From Lepeophtheirus salmonis (lineage: Eukaryota > Arthropoda > Copepoda > Siphonostomatoida > Caligidae), in assembly GCF_016086655.4 (NCBI RefSeq), contig NC_052134.2, positions 36,207,971 to 36,271,970 of the forward strand: a DNA stretch of 64,000 nt, read 5' to 3'. Shown here piece after piece: positions 1-11,907 of this stretch (the first letter of the stretch is position 1; each line of letters begins with the position of its first letter). The position numbers and the translations under genes were made by a program. The notes under the pieces are model-generated. The model searched no databases. It saw only the letters and a program-made list of their open reading frames with translations, and was not told the DNA's origin.

Positions 1-253
1 CCACAGTTAACAAGGGATAATTCTAATTTGACTAATCAACGTTCAAAACTTTGCTTAGGATAAAAGAAGCAGAAATAATGACAGCTGATAACAAAATACA
101 AATTATATTTTTATGTCAGTAAAGTAACGCCTTGTTAGAACGCTGATAGGGGCTAAAGAAGCAAAGTGACTAACGCACTGATTTTCAAGAGGTGGCAAAT
201 TTTTTATATCTGTAGGGACAATATTTTAGTACCTATAAATACATCTTTAATAG

Positions 254-300
254 CAGTGGTTCTTAACCGGCGAGGGAAATTCGTAGGGAATTTACAACAT
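254..300. mobile_element. Orphan hAT-type terminal inverted repeat
   Basis: The sequence CAGTGGTTCTTAACC is the characteristic end of many hAT (Charlie-like) DNA transposons. It closely matches the ends of the two bounded elements at 24.9 and 25.7 kb. I did not find the inverted partner (GGTTAAGAACCACTG) downstream, so the copy is truncated or its other end has decayed. Confidence 0.45.
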
Positions 301-1844
301 TCTTGGGGGAATAGAGGTCGCGTATGAAACGCAATCTATTTAAATTGGAATAATTTTTTTTTAAATATTTGTTTTAAAAAAACCATACATGTTAAAGAAG
401 TTGTAGGGAGCGCCCATTTCGTTATGAGTAGGAGAGAAGATGATTTATAAGTAATAGGTATACATTTAGGTATAAACTTCTAAAATATTTTATTGTTATA
501 AATTTTCTCACATGCTTAAATTTTTCAACTAACGTTTGACGAAATTTCATGAATCTGACATGAGCCATCTATGTGATATTATAGAGTTAAAGAAGCTGAG
601 AAAATGAAGTAGTAATTTATGTCAAAAAGTTCAGATTACTCCGTGGCTGTCAAATAAATATAGGAAATATTGGAATGACAGAAATCAGAAGAAGAGGCTA
701 TATTTAACAAAACATCTTATAATTAATTCACTTTATTTAAAAAAATAAATATCATTTGGAAGGTGGTGTGACTTTCTGACGTCTGGGCTAATATAAGTAT
801 AGATTGCTTGAGGGCGCTGGTGTCTCTTCTATGTGATAATGATATAAATGAAGGAGTTGTATTATTTTGCCGCAATCCGGTGCCACTCTCTGTCGCCTTA
901 TTTACTAACTAAGCAATGCTCATGTCTGACTTATTAGAAAAAATCTGGGAATTCAGAATGCCTTTATTAGACTCTGAAATTGGGTATTGAAGTTAAAAAA
1001 GTTAAAAATAACTGCTCTATAGTGCATACTTATAAACAGAGAAGAACATAAAGGATATAAATTAATTTGAACCTTCCTAACTTTATATGACGTCAGCCAT
1101 CCATCTTTAAAAGGGTAGATATAAATTCTAAAAAAACTTGGCAGTAACCGTAGTAGATATAAATAATCCCTCAAATATTAAGATTTAATTTAAAAATAAA
1201 TAAAATGTACATAAATACATTATAATATAAAAAGAAGTAAAAGGTGCTCTGTCATGAATAAGAAAATTATTTTTCACTTCTTGGCATTCCCAAAGAGATT
1301 TCTAATAATATATAATTAGGCATTCCTCTGTTTTCAAACGCCTCTCTTTGTTTCCTTCATTATATCTACATATAATGTATATGTTATGTATCTCCTTCAG
1401 TAAAAGTATAAGTAGCTATACCAAAGTGTTTTTAATTTAATTTACGTTCTTTGCAATTTTCATTTTTGTTCATTTAAAAATCAAACCAAATTCCTCATTT
1501 TTTCTTGACATGCTACACCAATATGAGTATTGGACTATCCTTTTTTTTAGGTTAAGGTTTTTTCCCCACTTCACATACACTTTTTTTCCAGGAAACAATA
1601 ACAAAACTGACTTTAGTAATGTGTGATGCCTCTCAGGCCATTTTTGTGTGGTACAGTCCATTTTAATTTGAAAAAAAATTAAATAGGATTTTGGATCTAA
1701 ATTTCCATTTTTTGGCCTCTTGTACCATCTAAAATATGATGATGCTTAAAGTAAACAATTGTAATTAATATATTTTTTAGTATTTGATTTATAAGTAAAA
1801 GAAATTGTGCACCTTGCTTTTAAGAATTTAAAGGATCTAAGTAG
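301..1844. other. AT-rich DNA without recognised feature
   Basis: Two short minus-strand open frames (953-1174 and 1470-1661) have low-complexity translations with no family resemblance and are treated as chance. No RNA gene or bounded repeat was seen. Confidence 0.5.
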
Positions 1845-2540
1845 TGTCGGATCGGTATATATAAAAAAAAGACAGCAGTCCTATAAGTCCGGTCCTAATA
1901 AAAAGGGGCAGTCAGTCTTAGGAATGGTCCTTATTGGTCTTTTACGTTAAATACAACAGATGAAAAGACGTAGTTACCAATGTTATTATAACAAGGTTAG
2001 GCAGCTATTACGATTTTCATTTCTCACGGAAAATTTACTAGCATACTGGATGGTGTCAGTGGGATCCCATATACAGGAATATAACGATGGATAATAGTTG
2101 AAAAACCTAAATATAGCGTTCATAAATAAGGAATCAATGGAGAAAATAAATTACAACATTTTTCACTTTTTATATACATATTGTATTTTCCCGAACCAAT
2201 GCGCCCAATGATGTCATCGGAAAGAGAGAGAGTTACTTAATAAATATGCTGTGTTTGTCTTACTATTTCTTGTTGTTTAACCTCATTCTAATTACTATTA
2301 TTAATTACAAACTACGTCTTTTCAGCTGTTCTACATAACTTCTTTCAAAAAGACAAGACACCTGAAGTTTAAAGTATGATTTATATGGCTAGAACGTATT
2401 ATTCTCAAGTATGATACGTTCGAGCCATCATTCATTATTTTTTCATTTTTATATTCTTAATTATTCTAAAAAAGATCGAACTCTTAAAAAAACAAACACC
2501 CATTAGGTACTCAGTCCTAGGACTGATCCAACACTGGCTT
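1845..2540. repeat. GGACT/AGTCC-rich composite repeat with inner inverted repeat
   Basis: Both margins carry AGTCCTA / TAGGACTGATC-type words (about 1878-1935 and 2512-2530). Inside, GATGAAAAGACGTAGTT (about 1960-1976) is mirrored by AACTACGTCTTTTCAGC (about 2310-2326), an inverted repeat some 330 bp apart, as in a MITE. A relative in the opposite orientation lies at 26.8-27.2 kb and shares the words around CTTGTCT, GAAAGAAGTTAT and CAGCTGAAA. Class and exact ends are unresolved. Confidence 0.45.
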
Positions 2541-3375
2541 TAAGACGTGCTGAAGGATTTTCGATTTCCCTATGTTATCAAAGATAATGCCCCTCTTTTT
2601 TTTCAGCATCTATCACTTCATGGTTAAATTATGTGATGTTATGTTTGATACAGTTTGGACACCAGAAACCTTTGAGGACATCTTATACTTTTTGAATTTG
2701 AATACTAGATAATACAAATAGTACTATTTTTGACTCTTTTGGTACGGTGTAAAAGGCTTAAAATCTTCAAATTTCGATTTATAAACCTAATTTTATCTCT
2801 TAAAGTAAAAATAAGCTACCCAAAAAATAATGCCTCAAACTTTACCATAGTCAGTTTTTTGATTGTCCTCAGAAGAAAAGCTCTTTTTGCGGAGTACAAA
2901 AGTATTATTCTAAAAGTGGGGCAGTCTAATGTGTCTAACTGTTTAACCATAACATAAGAAACGTAACTATATATGTATTGAAGTAATCTTACACACACAC
3001 ATATATCTAGACCTACCTAGTACTTATCTACGTAAGATGAAAAGAAAATATCATATTTAAAAAAGAAAAGGGAGAAAGAGGGAAACTTTCACCAATGCAC
3101 CTTGGAGCAGGAGCCCACCTTGGGATACCTAGGAGTAGTAGTAATAGTAAGAATAATGATGATGATAGAATAATAAGACGTGCAAGCCTTTGCGTTAAAA
3201 TCATTAAGCCCATACAGATATCATATAAGTATGTTTATACTTGCATCCTTGAAGGGGATTTGGGCTCTTGTATATCGTCCACATAATATGTATAAAGGAA
3301 GCATAAAGTTCTTACTTCCAAACACATTATCTTGGGATTTTAATATCTACCTAAATTTTTATTTAGGTATATTGA
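2541..3375. other. AT-rich DNA, nothing recognised
   Basis: It holds an imperfect trinucleotide stretch (AGTAGTAGTAATAGTAAG, then GATGATGAT, about 3131-3167). Overlapping short open frames on both strands look like chance. Confidence 0.45.
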
Positions 3376-3809
3376 CAGGGGCGTCCGAAGGATTATATAT
3401 ATTATTGCATTTTTTTGGAAAAAAAATTCAAAAAATCATACTTAATGACAAAATTTTTATTTTTGCCTAAAAAATTAAAACATGAATAGCTATACACAAC
3501 AAAAAAATTGTGGAAAAAAATTTCAAAAATCCACAGCAATTCAAATTTTAAATGTTTTAAATTAAATTTCAAATGTTAAATTTTTTGTAAGAAAAAAAAT
3601 CTTTAGTTATTTACAGATATTTAATTCCTTTGGAAAATAAAATAAAATTTTGGCCATAAATTCAAAATTAATAAAAAAATAAATTTTTGGCTTTGCTACA
3701 TAATTTGCCCGAATGACAAAAAAAATTCATAGTAAAAAGAAAGAAATCCTTAATTTGGGGTGAGTGGATTGCTACATCCAGTCCTGCCCACTCCCTGTCG
3801 ACACCCCTG
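3376..3809. mobile_element. Short TIR element, CAGGGGCG family (copy 1)
   Basis: The left end reads CAGGGGCGTCCGAAGG. The inverse of the right end reads CAGGGGTGTCGACAGG, so the 434-bp unit has imperfect terminal inverted repeats. It is flanked on both sides by ATTGA (3371-3375 and 3810-3814), a perfect 5-bp duplication if it is a target site. The interior is A/T monotony with a recurring word near TTTCAAAAATCCACAGC. No protein is encoded, so it would depend on a transposase supplied elsewhere. The short ends and 5-bp duplication would suit a hAT5-like transposon, but the class is inference. A caution: copy 3 at 46.2-46.9 kb also has ATTGA just after its right end. Confidence 0.6.
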
Positions 3810-4534
3810 ATTGAAGACAAAAAAAAAAATAGTTCTTTTATTTTTTGTATATGATGTATGTAGATGATAAATGGAGTATTTACAACATAATCGTACTTTG
3901 AGAGTCAAACATATGAGTTTTTTAAGGTACGTGATGGATTCTGACTCAAAATTTGCTTTCAGTTTAATGATTTATTATTGGATCTTATTGGACTTACGAG
4001 CTCTCGTATGTCAAAGTATTACTGTAATTTCGATGAAAATCATTCAAAATGTAATTTTTCATGGATGATTGACATGGTGTATTTTTTGACTTTTCTGATG
4101 GAAATCAGACTAATTAATATGCTTTCTCTGGCTCATTATACTGTTCAAATGCCCACAAAATTATATTTTAGTCGTAAATACATGATATATGTATGATTTG
4201 AATAAATCAATTTGCAATAGTAACATTAATGTATTATTGGTAATTAAAATCACTAATAGAAAATGTAACTTGTAAAATCTGCAATATAAGTTACAAGTTG
4301 GAGAAAAATCGCAAGTTATGCGCAACATAAACCACATATATTCACGTGAAAAAGTGGGGCATTAAAATTGTACTATTATCAAAATTGGTCAATTGTTAAT
4401 ATATATATATATATATCTACAATGCATAATGACGATGGTATCTTTCCCGTAACTCTCAACCTTTCCTCCTTAAAGATGACAGAAAAAAGACCCAAAATTA
4501 ATTGGTATTTAATGGTTATGGAGTGTGCCCAAAG
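3810..4534. other. AT-rich DNA with AT microsatellite
   Basis: An (AT)n run lies at about 4399-4416. Near 4265-4310 the words TGTAACTTGTAAAA and ATAAGTTACAAGTT form a short inverted pair. No gene was seen. Confidence 0.4.
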
Positions 4535-4700
4535 TTTTGACTTCCCATCCGCTCCCTTTTTAAATATTAAGGACGTGTCAGAATCACACGTAAAAGTTGT
4601 CGGATTGAGCAATATTGGCTAAGTGACGTCATCATAGATATCATCTAGTGACTTCATCAACAATCCACCTCACCCTTCGCCTAGATCCAGTGTTTATAAG
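4535..4700 (+). repeat. Dispersed repeat (TGACGTCATC family), copy 1
   Basis: The ordered words AAAGTTTTGAC, GACGTGTCAGAATC and TGACGTCATCATAGATAT, then CATCAACAATCCACCTC, recur with changes at 44.07-44.23 kb. The two copies share orientation and spacing. They define an old interspersed family of unknown class. Confidence 0.45.
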
Positions 4701-5604
4701 AATAATAAATACTTCAATTACGCTTGAATTATGAATCATGATACACTATTGTTGTACATGAATAATATTTAAAGTTATTGAATACTTAATCAATTGGTAA
4801 CCTGAGTCAGGGACTTTCATTTAATATTATTGAAAATGATAGGAAGTAGAGGGAGCTTTAAAATTTGCGTTTTTTTAAAAGGAGAGTGAAAAACAGATTT
4901 TAAGGCCCATATTAAGGACCGACACAACTATTTTGCCAGTTTTTCCAAAAAGTGGAAATCATTCACAAATTATGTAGAATTGCATGATTCCAGTTTTACC
5001 AATGAACATTTAGAACACTTATAAAAGGAAGGAGATAAATCGACTGCTGACAAAAAATACTTGTGTTTATTTTTACATTAATGGAATAATGGCATGTAAT
5101 ATGTTCATAGGGATATTCAAACAACATCAATGATTCCTATATATTTTTGTTAAATGTTGATCTCCCTGTTCTTGGCTCTTATTGTTTGACTTTTGGGCCT
5201 TTTTTCTTTCTCTTTTTGTAGAAAAGGATGAGAGATGCAATAAAAATAGCAATATAAATACCACATATATTTGTTTCCTATTACAAGTAGGCTCTATATA
5301 TGGTAGAATCACTTTTTCCCCCCCACTACCTTCTTTTTTCCAAGTAAGATGAACTTTTTCTTTATATTTATTAGTCGAATAGTTATGAAATTTTAAAAAG
5401 AAATGGAATTAAGTGAAATTGTGTAACTAATATCTTAAGAAATTAAAAAAATAAAATTTTTTTGTGAATGATTATTCTGATGATATATAATTAATAGATT
5501 TACCCCAAAATTACTTTAATTCCTTTAGACATTCATTACAGGATTGTTTAAATTCAATTCCTTCTTTCGTATCATAATTATTATACTCTAAAAAAATATA
5601 TATA
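4701..5604. other. AT-rich DNA, nothing recognised
   Basis: No bounded repeat or credible coding segment was seen. A minus-strand 61-codon frame at 5127-5312 is low complexity. Confidence 0.4.
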
Positions 5605-6265
5605 CAGACTGAGAACCCAAACTCTGCAGTAGTATGCCTAAATTACGAAAAACGTAATTGTAATTAAATCAAGTAAAGAAAACTCATAAACAATTTAAAA
5701 TATGTTTAAATAATATATTTAGCTATATTTTTGATTAAATATGTCCTCCTTCACAAGCAATAACAGACTCGATATGCCGGCGAACAAATTAACAGCTATT
5801 GACGATGACGGTGTATCGATTGCGTACCAAACCGTCATGATGGCAGCTTGGAGCGAACTCAAATTTGGATGAGAGGTGTGGCAGACATTCTTCTTCAAGA
5901 CGGCCCAAAATGCAAAGTCCAGTGGGACACATGGAGGGAGTCCAGAAGTCAGCCATATTGTTGCTGAATAAGTTTTGCTTCTTTTTGGCTGTGTGGGGCA
6001 ATAATGGATATCTTGATGTTGTATGTAGTTCCGATGGGGATGCCATTTGGAGCCTTTTCGGAACTGATATCGGTGCAGAGGAGACTGAACACGCCTTGTC
6101 TTTTTTGTTGTTCTCCGACATTTTTACACTTAGAGACATGAGATAAAAACAAAACTTGTTTATTTTCGTTTAGGTGTCGTTTGGTTGCACAATGAAACAT
6201 GGCCGTAAAAATAACGCGGATAAAATCGTAATTAAATACAACTGCATTTTTTTGGCCCGACTCTG
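5605..6265 (-). mobile_element. Internally deleted mariner-like element, copy 1
   Basis: The ends start ACAGACTGAGAACCC on the left and, inverted, ACAGAGTCGGGCC on the right, each next to TA, the mariner target. Aligned with gaps, the similarity continues inward to TGCAGT and AATTACGA. The minus strand carries a broken transposase. An N-terminal part starts near 6139. It is joined directly to HTAKKKQNLFSNNMADFW (about 6000-5940), which follows the second catalytic Asp in mariner transposases. After a frame change come PLDFAFW and TSHPNLSSLQAAI, then the C-terminal IESVIACEGGHI near 5750. The SPDLN part before PLDF and the whole middle, with the first two catalytic Asp, are missing. It cannot make transposase and is a non-autonomous derivative. 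The copy at 33788-34422 has the same structure. Confidence 0.75.
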
Positions 6266-7094
6266 TATATGTTTATTAGCGCCGGTCCTGTATGTAAATA
6301 TTTTTTTAAGTAGGCAATATAATCAACTCTTCTAGAGATATATTTTTTTTCATATTTATAAGTCACTTTGTATACCAACGACCCTTTTACATTTTTATGA
6401 TGACAGACTAAAATGATTCGACAGATCTATATTTCAATAACTTTGAACCGTTATTCAATTAACTTTCTTTTAAGTATTTATCTGTACTAAACATACATTA
6501 GTATATAAGATTTTTTACGCATTATAATATGATAAATCATAAATATACTTGTACATTATATTTCCTTTTAGCCTCAGTAAACAAAATAAACAATGTTCGA
6601 ACATCAGGAGTTCTTATTTCCCACTGAGGAGGCAAAATATGTAGCATGTATATGTTTACTTACATATATTCCTTTGAAAGAAAAATTAGTTTAATTTTCT
6701 TATTTTGGACATGAATTACATTTATTGCTATTTGGTCGAAGAAAAAAAAATATTATTCATTCTGTTCCACCCTCAGCGAGATCCCTGAAGGACGTTCATT
6801 ACTCTCTTCACTAAAGAAGGAAAGAGAGGGATAAATATTATATAGGTATATGTTCTATGCATGTATAATGTAGGTATACACTTCATGCAATACATGATAG
6901 AAAATGACCCCCTCTAACGTAAAAAAAACCAATTATTTTCGATACATATAACTTATAATAGAATTTATTATGAGTTATAACGCATAAAACTTTGTACAAA
7001 TGTATGAAAAGGAATACGATTTATCCCTACATAATCATTCAAACCATATGATCTCAAGACGTGGTTAATAGATTGAAAGAGAGATCATCAGGGG
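6266..7094. other. AT-rich DNA, nothing recognised
   Basis: No coding or repeat signal stands out. A GGTC/GTCCT fragment near 6283 resembles the GGACT-rich families but is too short to assign. Confidence 0.4.
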
Positions 7095-7240
7095 TGTAAG
7101 CTTGAACGAGTAGAAGTTTTGGGTACAAGAGCAGCTTAGCTGACATAAGCTGCATGCAACCAGCTATGGGAGGAAGGAAATAAATAAAAGTGCAGCTCCG
7201 TGTCAAGCAAAGACATGGGCATTTTTATTTTTCAGTTTAT
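7095..7240 (-). repeat. Fragment of the ~430-bp dispersed repeat family
   Basis: It carries the words AGAGCAGCTTAGCTGACAT, AAGCTGCATGCAACCAGC, GGGAGGAAGGAAATAAA and CTCCGTGTCAAGCAAAG in that order. These match, inverted, the middle of the copies at 57.7-60.8 kb and, in the same orientation, the copy at 45.5 kb. Only this middle part is recognisable here. Confidence 0.5.
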
Positions 7241-10240
7241 TTTTTTTTCCTACAAAACTGAGCGCTTTTGAGCATCGATTATACTCTAAGTCCAACATGA
7301 ACTTGCACCTATAACTAGTGATGTAAATCGTGTCAACTTTTTAGCAGGACATTTTTTAATAATATATTACTTATCTCCTATTCTAGTCGATTTTCAAAAC
7401 TTACTATTTATTCCGTATAGGGCCGGAATTTCATGAATTCCTACTCTTGGGCACCCAAGATATGTTGTAATGAGAGAACATGTCCAGAGCAAAGAGGATG
7501 ATTGGTCACAATAGTGCCTTTGTAAATTATTCCCCTTTTCAAATGCGATTAATTCCAGATTCAATATTGAAAAAAACTATTAACAAATGATATTTATTAT
7601 CGTTTTAAAAGTCCTATACCTTTTGGAGAGACCATTATAATTTGAGTAAGGGGAAATTAATTTGTTCAACACACGAAAAAAACAAAAAAAAAAACCCACT
7701 TTTTTTATATAGTAAATTTGATTAAGACATTTTTTGAAATTTAATTTCAGTCTAAAATAAAAAAAAATATGATTTGATTTTACAAGAATATTAGAGTAAC
7801 AATTTAAAAATATTTCCTCTTAACCATTGATGTATAAATAAATAGTGTAAAATTCAAATAACATGTTGTTAGCCAAATTTCTAATTTGTCCTCACTAGAT
7901 ATAGAGCTTGGATGGGTTTAGCTAATTTATTGTTATTTAATAAGTAAACTTTGTAAAATAAATATGTAAAAAAAAAAAAAATTGTGTTTTAATTTAAAAA
8001 ATATTATTAAAAATGGAAAGTTTTTCGCTGATAGTACACACAGTAAAAAGATTGAAAACTATTGTTTTATACTTTTGATATTTTAATTCAAAAACAAATG
8101 TTTAAGGTAACTTTAAAATCCAATTTGAAGCATGATTGTTGAAAAACATATCCTTCTGTATAAATTATGTATATACAATGAACAAATATATTGGTGAATT
8201 CTAATTTATACAAAAAGTTCATTTGAAAAAACACAAATATTTTCTTATATTCATTCATAAAAATGAATCCCCTATAGTCATACAGAGTTTGTGTTTTTAA
8301 GAGGGGGATCCCGCAAAGATTAAAAACAAAACATTTATGTTTTTATTTTCAATAAAACAAAGAAAACAAAAATATATAACTTTTTCTATTTCTGAAGTAT
8401 GAAAGTTATCCCTAATTCGGTTGTCAAAAGTATTTAATATGAGATTTTCAAATATCTATCTATAACGTAATTATTATTCATTCATTTTACTTAACTGATT
8501 ATGACTTAACAATTATGTATAATAGTTTTTATTGCACTTTAAAAGTAGATGGTCGATTTTATATTATAAATATTTTTCTATTTTATGTACAAGTTGACGA
8601 CATCCATTAAATTTTGTTAGAAAAATGCAGAAATTAACAAACTAAATTAATCATTTTCAATTTACTATCCAAAAGTATTTTGAGTTGGCATAAGTTAAAA
8701 TAACTAAATCCAACTGAAAGGATACAGACAGGCGCATTATAACTAAGAGTGGAATGGTAAATCATAGTGATGTAAATCATGTGATTTAGACCACTTTACG
8801 ATTGACCAAGATAAAAAATTGCTCTGTTTCCCCCCCATACATTTCTAATCAATTTGTTTTGACCTTGGTCTTAACAACGAACCAATAATTGAAAGGGTTC
8901 TTCCAAAATTCATACTAATCAGTTCCGTAACTATAGAGGGGCATGAGGGTGAGGTGCCTCTTCAAAACCGTGTTTTTATCACCACGAACAGAAATATAAA
9001 TATAATTTAAATTCTATTATATTAAAACTGATGAATTATAGCCAAATAATAAATTATTTTGCTCAACAATCGTTTATTTTTAACCTCATATCCTCACCTC
9101 ATATATGTTAACTACTTAGGGGTGTAATAATTATATAAATATTTAATAAAATGTCTTCTCTATAAATAAAAAAAAGATTTATTATAAATTTTTTGGCATG
9201 AATGAGAATGTCATCTCAAGCTTGTCAACCCGAAAAGACCAATCCAAATTACATCCCGGGCCACTCCTAGAATTTAGAAAGCTAATACTTTGAGTGGTCA
9301 AAGCCATTGCGTTCCTATATCAGAAACGGCGTTATTCTTTTTGCAAGGGTTTTTATTCATTCTGAATGTGGTTTTTTATTGGCTATGTCTTATAGAAAAG
9401 TTCCACACTCGCTTGGTTACAAATATTAATTTAGTAAAATATAATTCATTGATTAACATAAAATTCAAAGAAGATTTGAACGCTAATAATTTTACTAATC
9501 TATGTAAGTAAATTTAAAATAAATTTGGATCAAGAGGTTTGTTGAGGCTAATCTAAATTATTCTTATATATATTTTGTTTCTTTAGAAATAAATGAAATT
9601 TGATAGTTAAATAACTTAACTACCGCTTGAGCAAAAATTTGGATTCACTGAGTAAATACAAACTGCTTGATAAAAACGAGATTTGTAAGGGCTGAAGACC
9701 AAACTAAACCAGACCAAACAACATTTTACTCTACATGTATACATATAAAACTCAATAAAAAAAATAATATAATATTAAAATCATTGTCTTAAAAGGTGTT
9801 TTAAAGTACACGCGTCCACTTTTAAAGAAATTCAAAACAAGAAAGTAAACATTATTTAAAAAAAGTGTACTGAACTTTGATAGGCCATTTTATTATTTTT
9901 ATCAAAAATTAAATTCGACTCTTTTGAAAGTGATTAAGCACAAATTCGGGCAAGAAATTATAATTCATAATTATTTTCTTCGATGCATAAACATTTCACA
10001 AGACAATTTATTTTTCGCAAACCAAATATCATTAAATGTCACGGTTGCATGGTTTTCCTTTTTTTTAGCTATTTAAAAAAAGCAAAAAGTGCATAATTTT
10101 CGAAAAGCAGATCCTAGGAGCTCATGTGTCTAGTAATGTATTTATCCAATAGAAGTAATTACATGTTTAATTGTGTTGAAACTCTGTCCGAAATTGACTT
10201 TTTTCCCGGTTCAGTCTTTTGTTATTTTTTCTAAACTGAT
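7241..10240. other. AT-rich DNA, nothing recognised
   Basis: It consists of homopolymer runs and short AT words, with isolated richer patches (near 7480-7530 and 8935-8990) that I could not assign. The open frame at 9290-9511 looks like chance. No RNA gene was seen. Confidence 0.4.
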
Positions 10241-10543
10241 TTGGAGCAATATTTTGGTCAAAATCCCAGTCTCAGACGGAAAACATTAGTTTTATTGTTT
10301 TCAAATCATGGAACTAATTTTGTAGGCTTAATCTACGAACCAATTTTCTCTGCTATCCAGCTATACAAGTGTAGCCGCCACGGCTTTACCTCACTAACAT
10401 ACAAATATGCAGTATATTTTGTTGTCAGCTGTCTATTTTCCTGTTTCTTTTTGTCGCTTGCCAGTGATTGGAACGTTGATTGGTGGAATTTAAATAAGCT
10501 TTTGTTGACAATTATAGACGATTATTGCATAATAACTAAATAG
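10241..10543 (+). pseudogene. Possible BEL/Pao-type integrase relic
   Basis: A 100-codon open frame (opening with TTG, so no reliable start) contains FSNHGTNFVG at residues 20-29. Integrase cores of BEL/Pao retrotransposons have a very similar SDNGTNFVGA motif around the second catalytic Asp. Near the end, SDWNVDWWNLNK sits where those integrases have a Trp-rich segment. If homologous, the catalytic Asp has become Asn (SNHG for SDNG), so it would be inactive. The rest of the translation is low complexity. No LTRs, reverse transcriptase or zinc finger were found nearby. The call rests on about ten residues and could be coincidence. Confidence 0.33.
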
Positions 10544-11907
10544 TTTGGAACAATAGTATAAGTAATAGCAACTGATTTTGGGGCAGTTTTCAAAGACGTG
10601 AAATGAGAATTACTTTAAACTTCAAATAACGTTCTTATATAATCCAGTGATCTCAATTTAGAAACAAACATAAAGTCATCAACAATCAATCTTTTAGTAG
10701 TTCTACATCAAATTTTTCAATGTGATTAACACACACCAAACTTTGTATAACGGTTTAGGATTTCAAAAACGAAACATAACACTAATTTTTACCTATATTG
10801 TTAATCCTATAAAGAAAATCCCAGTTTTTGCGTCCTTAACACATGGTATTAGATTAAAGATCTTTGACCTTTTTGGATTCAATGATCCATATAGTTTATC
10901 ATTTTGCATTTTGAATGCATTTGCAATAATTAACCAAGGCATTTTTTGGCTAGGTTTTCTCTTTTAATAAATTCAAATTGGATTTCTCTAAATACTCAAA
11001 ATGTTAAATATCTTTTGTCTTCTTCCATTTTTTAGACGAACCAACAATTCATTTTAAGACATGACAATTTTTTGAATTGTCTATTTATAAAACAATAAAT
11101 AAACTTTAGTAAATTTTGTTCTACATCACCAATAGGTTTACTTACAAATAAATAATTAACTATAATTATGTGAAGCCCTTATAATATAATTTTAATTCTT
11201 AAAAAAAATTAAAGACAAAATTTGAAATTAACTGTCAGTTAAAATTAGTATTGAGAAAATGATAATAAGAAAAAACTATTTATAATAAAATATTGAAATT
11301 ACCGACTTAATTTGACTGATTTTAGGCAATATAAGTAAAAAGATAAATACAAAATGTTAACATTTGACTATTTGCAATTGAATCACAAATATTATGAAGA
11401 ATCTACGGTAAAAAACAAAGCAAAGAACATAACAATGAGAAATATGTCATGTCATTTTAAGTCATTTTTTAATTTATGTATGGGTCCTGTTTTTTAAAAA
11501 TTTAGCTATAAAAAATATCAATTTCGGTTACTTAGCATCCTCAAACTAGTAATTGTTTTATCAATAAGATATTGTAAAGTGTTGAAAGCTTAATAAAATC
11601 CAACTCAAAACGATCTCCAAATTGAAATATAAAGTTTCTTCAAAAACATAATTTTTAAAAATCTGAGAAATCATAACATAAATATGCACTTGTTTCCAAA
11701 GTGTATAAGAATGGACCGTTTGATATTAAAAAGTGAAATATTTCGTAAGTCTTTGTTTTTTTTCCAATATGGCTAACTTTTATGCATAGATATACCGGGG
11801 GCGGATTTTTGATCTTTACGAAACAATGCAATGACTTCAACCATATATATTTCAGAGACAACATTTAAAAAAAAATTATATTCATATCTTACATTAAAAT
11901 AACTAAT
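10544..11907. other. AT-rich DNA, nothing recognised
   Basis: Open frames at 10722-10967 (plus) and 11655-11864 (minus) have no recognisable motif and no splice or polyadenylation context that singles them out. The stretch nearest 11908 is probably the 3' flank of the mariner relic. Confidence 0.4.

Noticed and set aside
5865..6146. Plus-strand 93-codon frame
   Set aside because: The minus strand encodes the mariner motifs HTAKK...NMADFW over the same bases.
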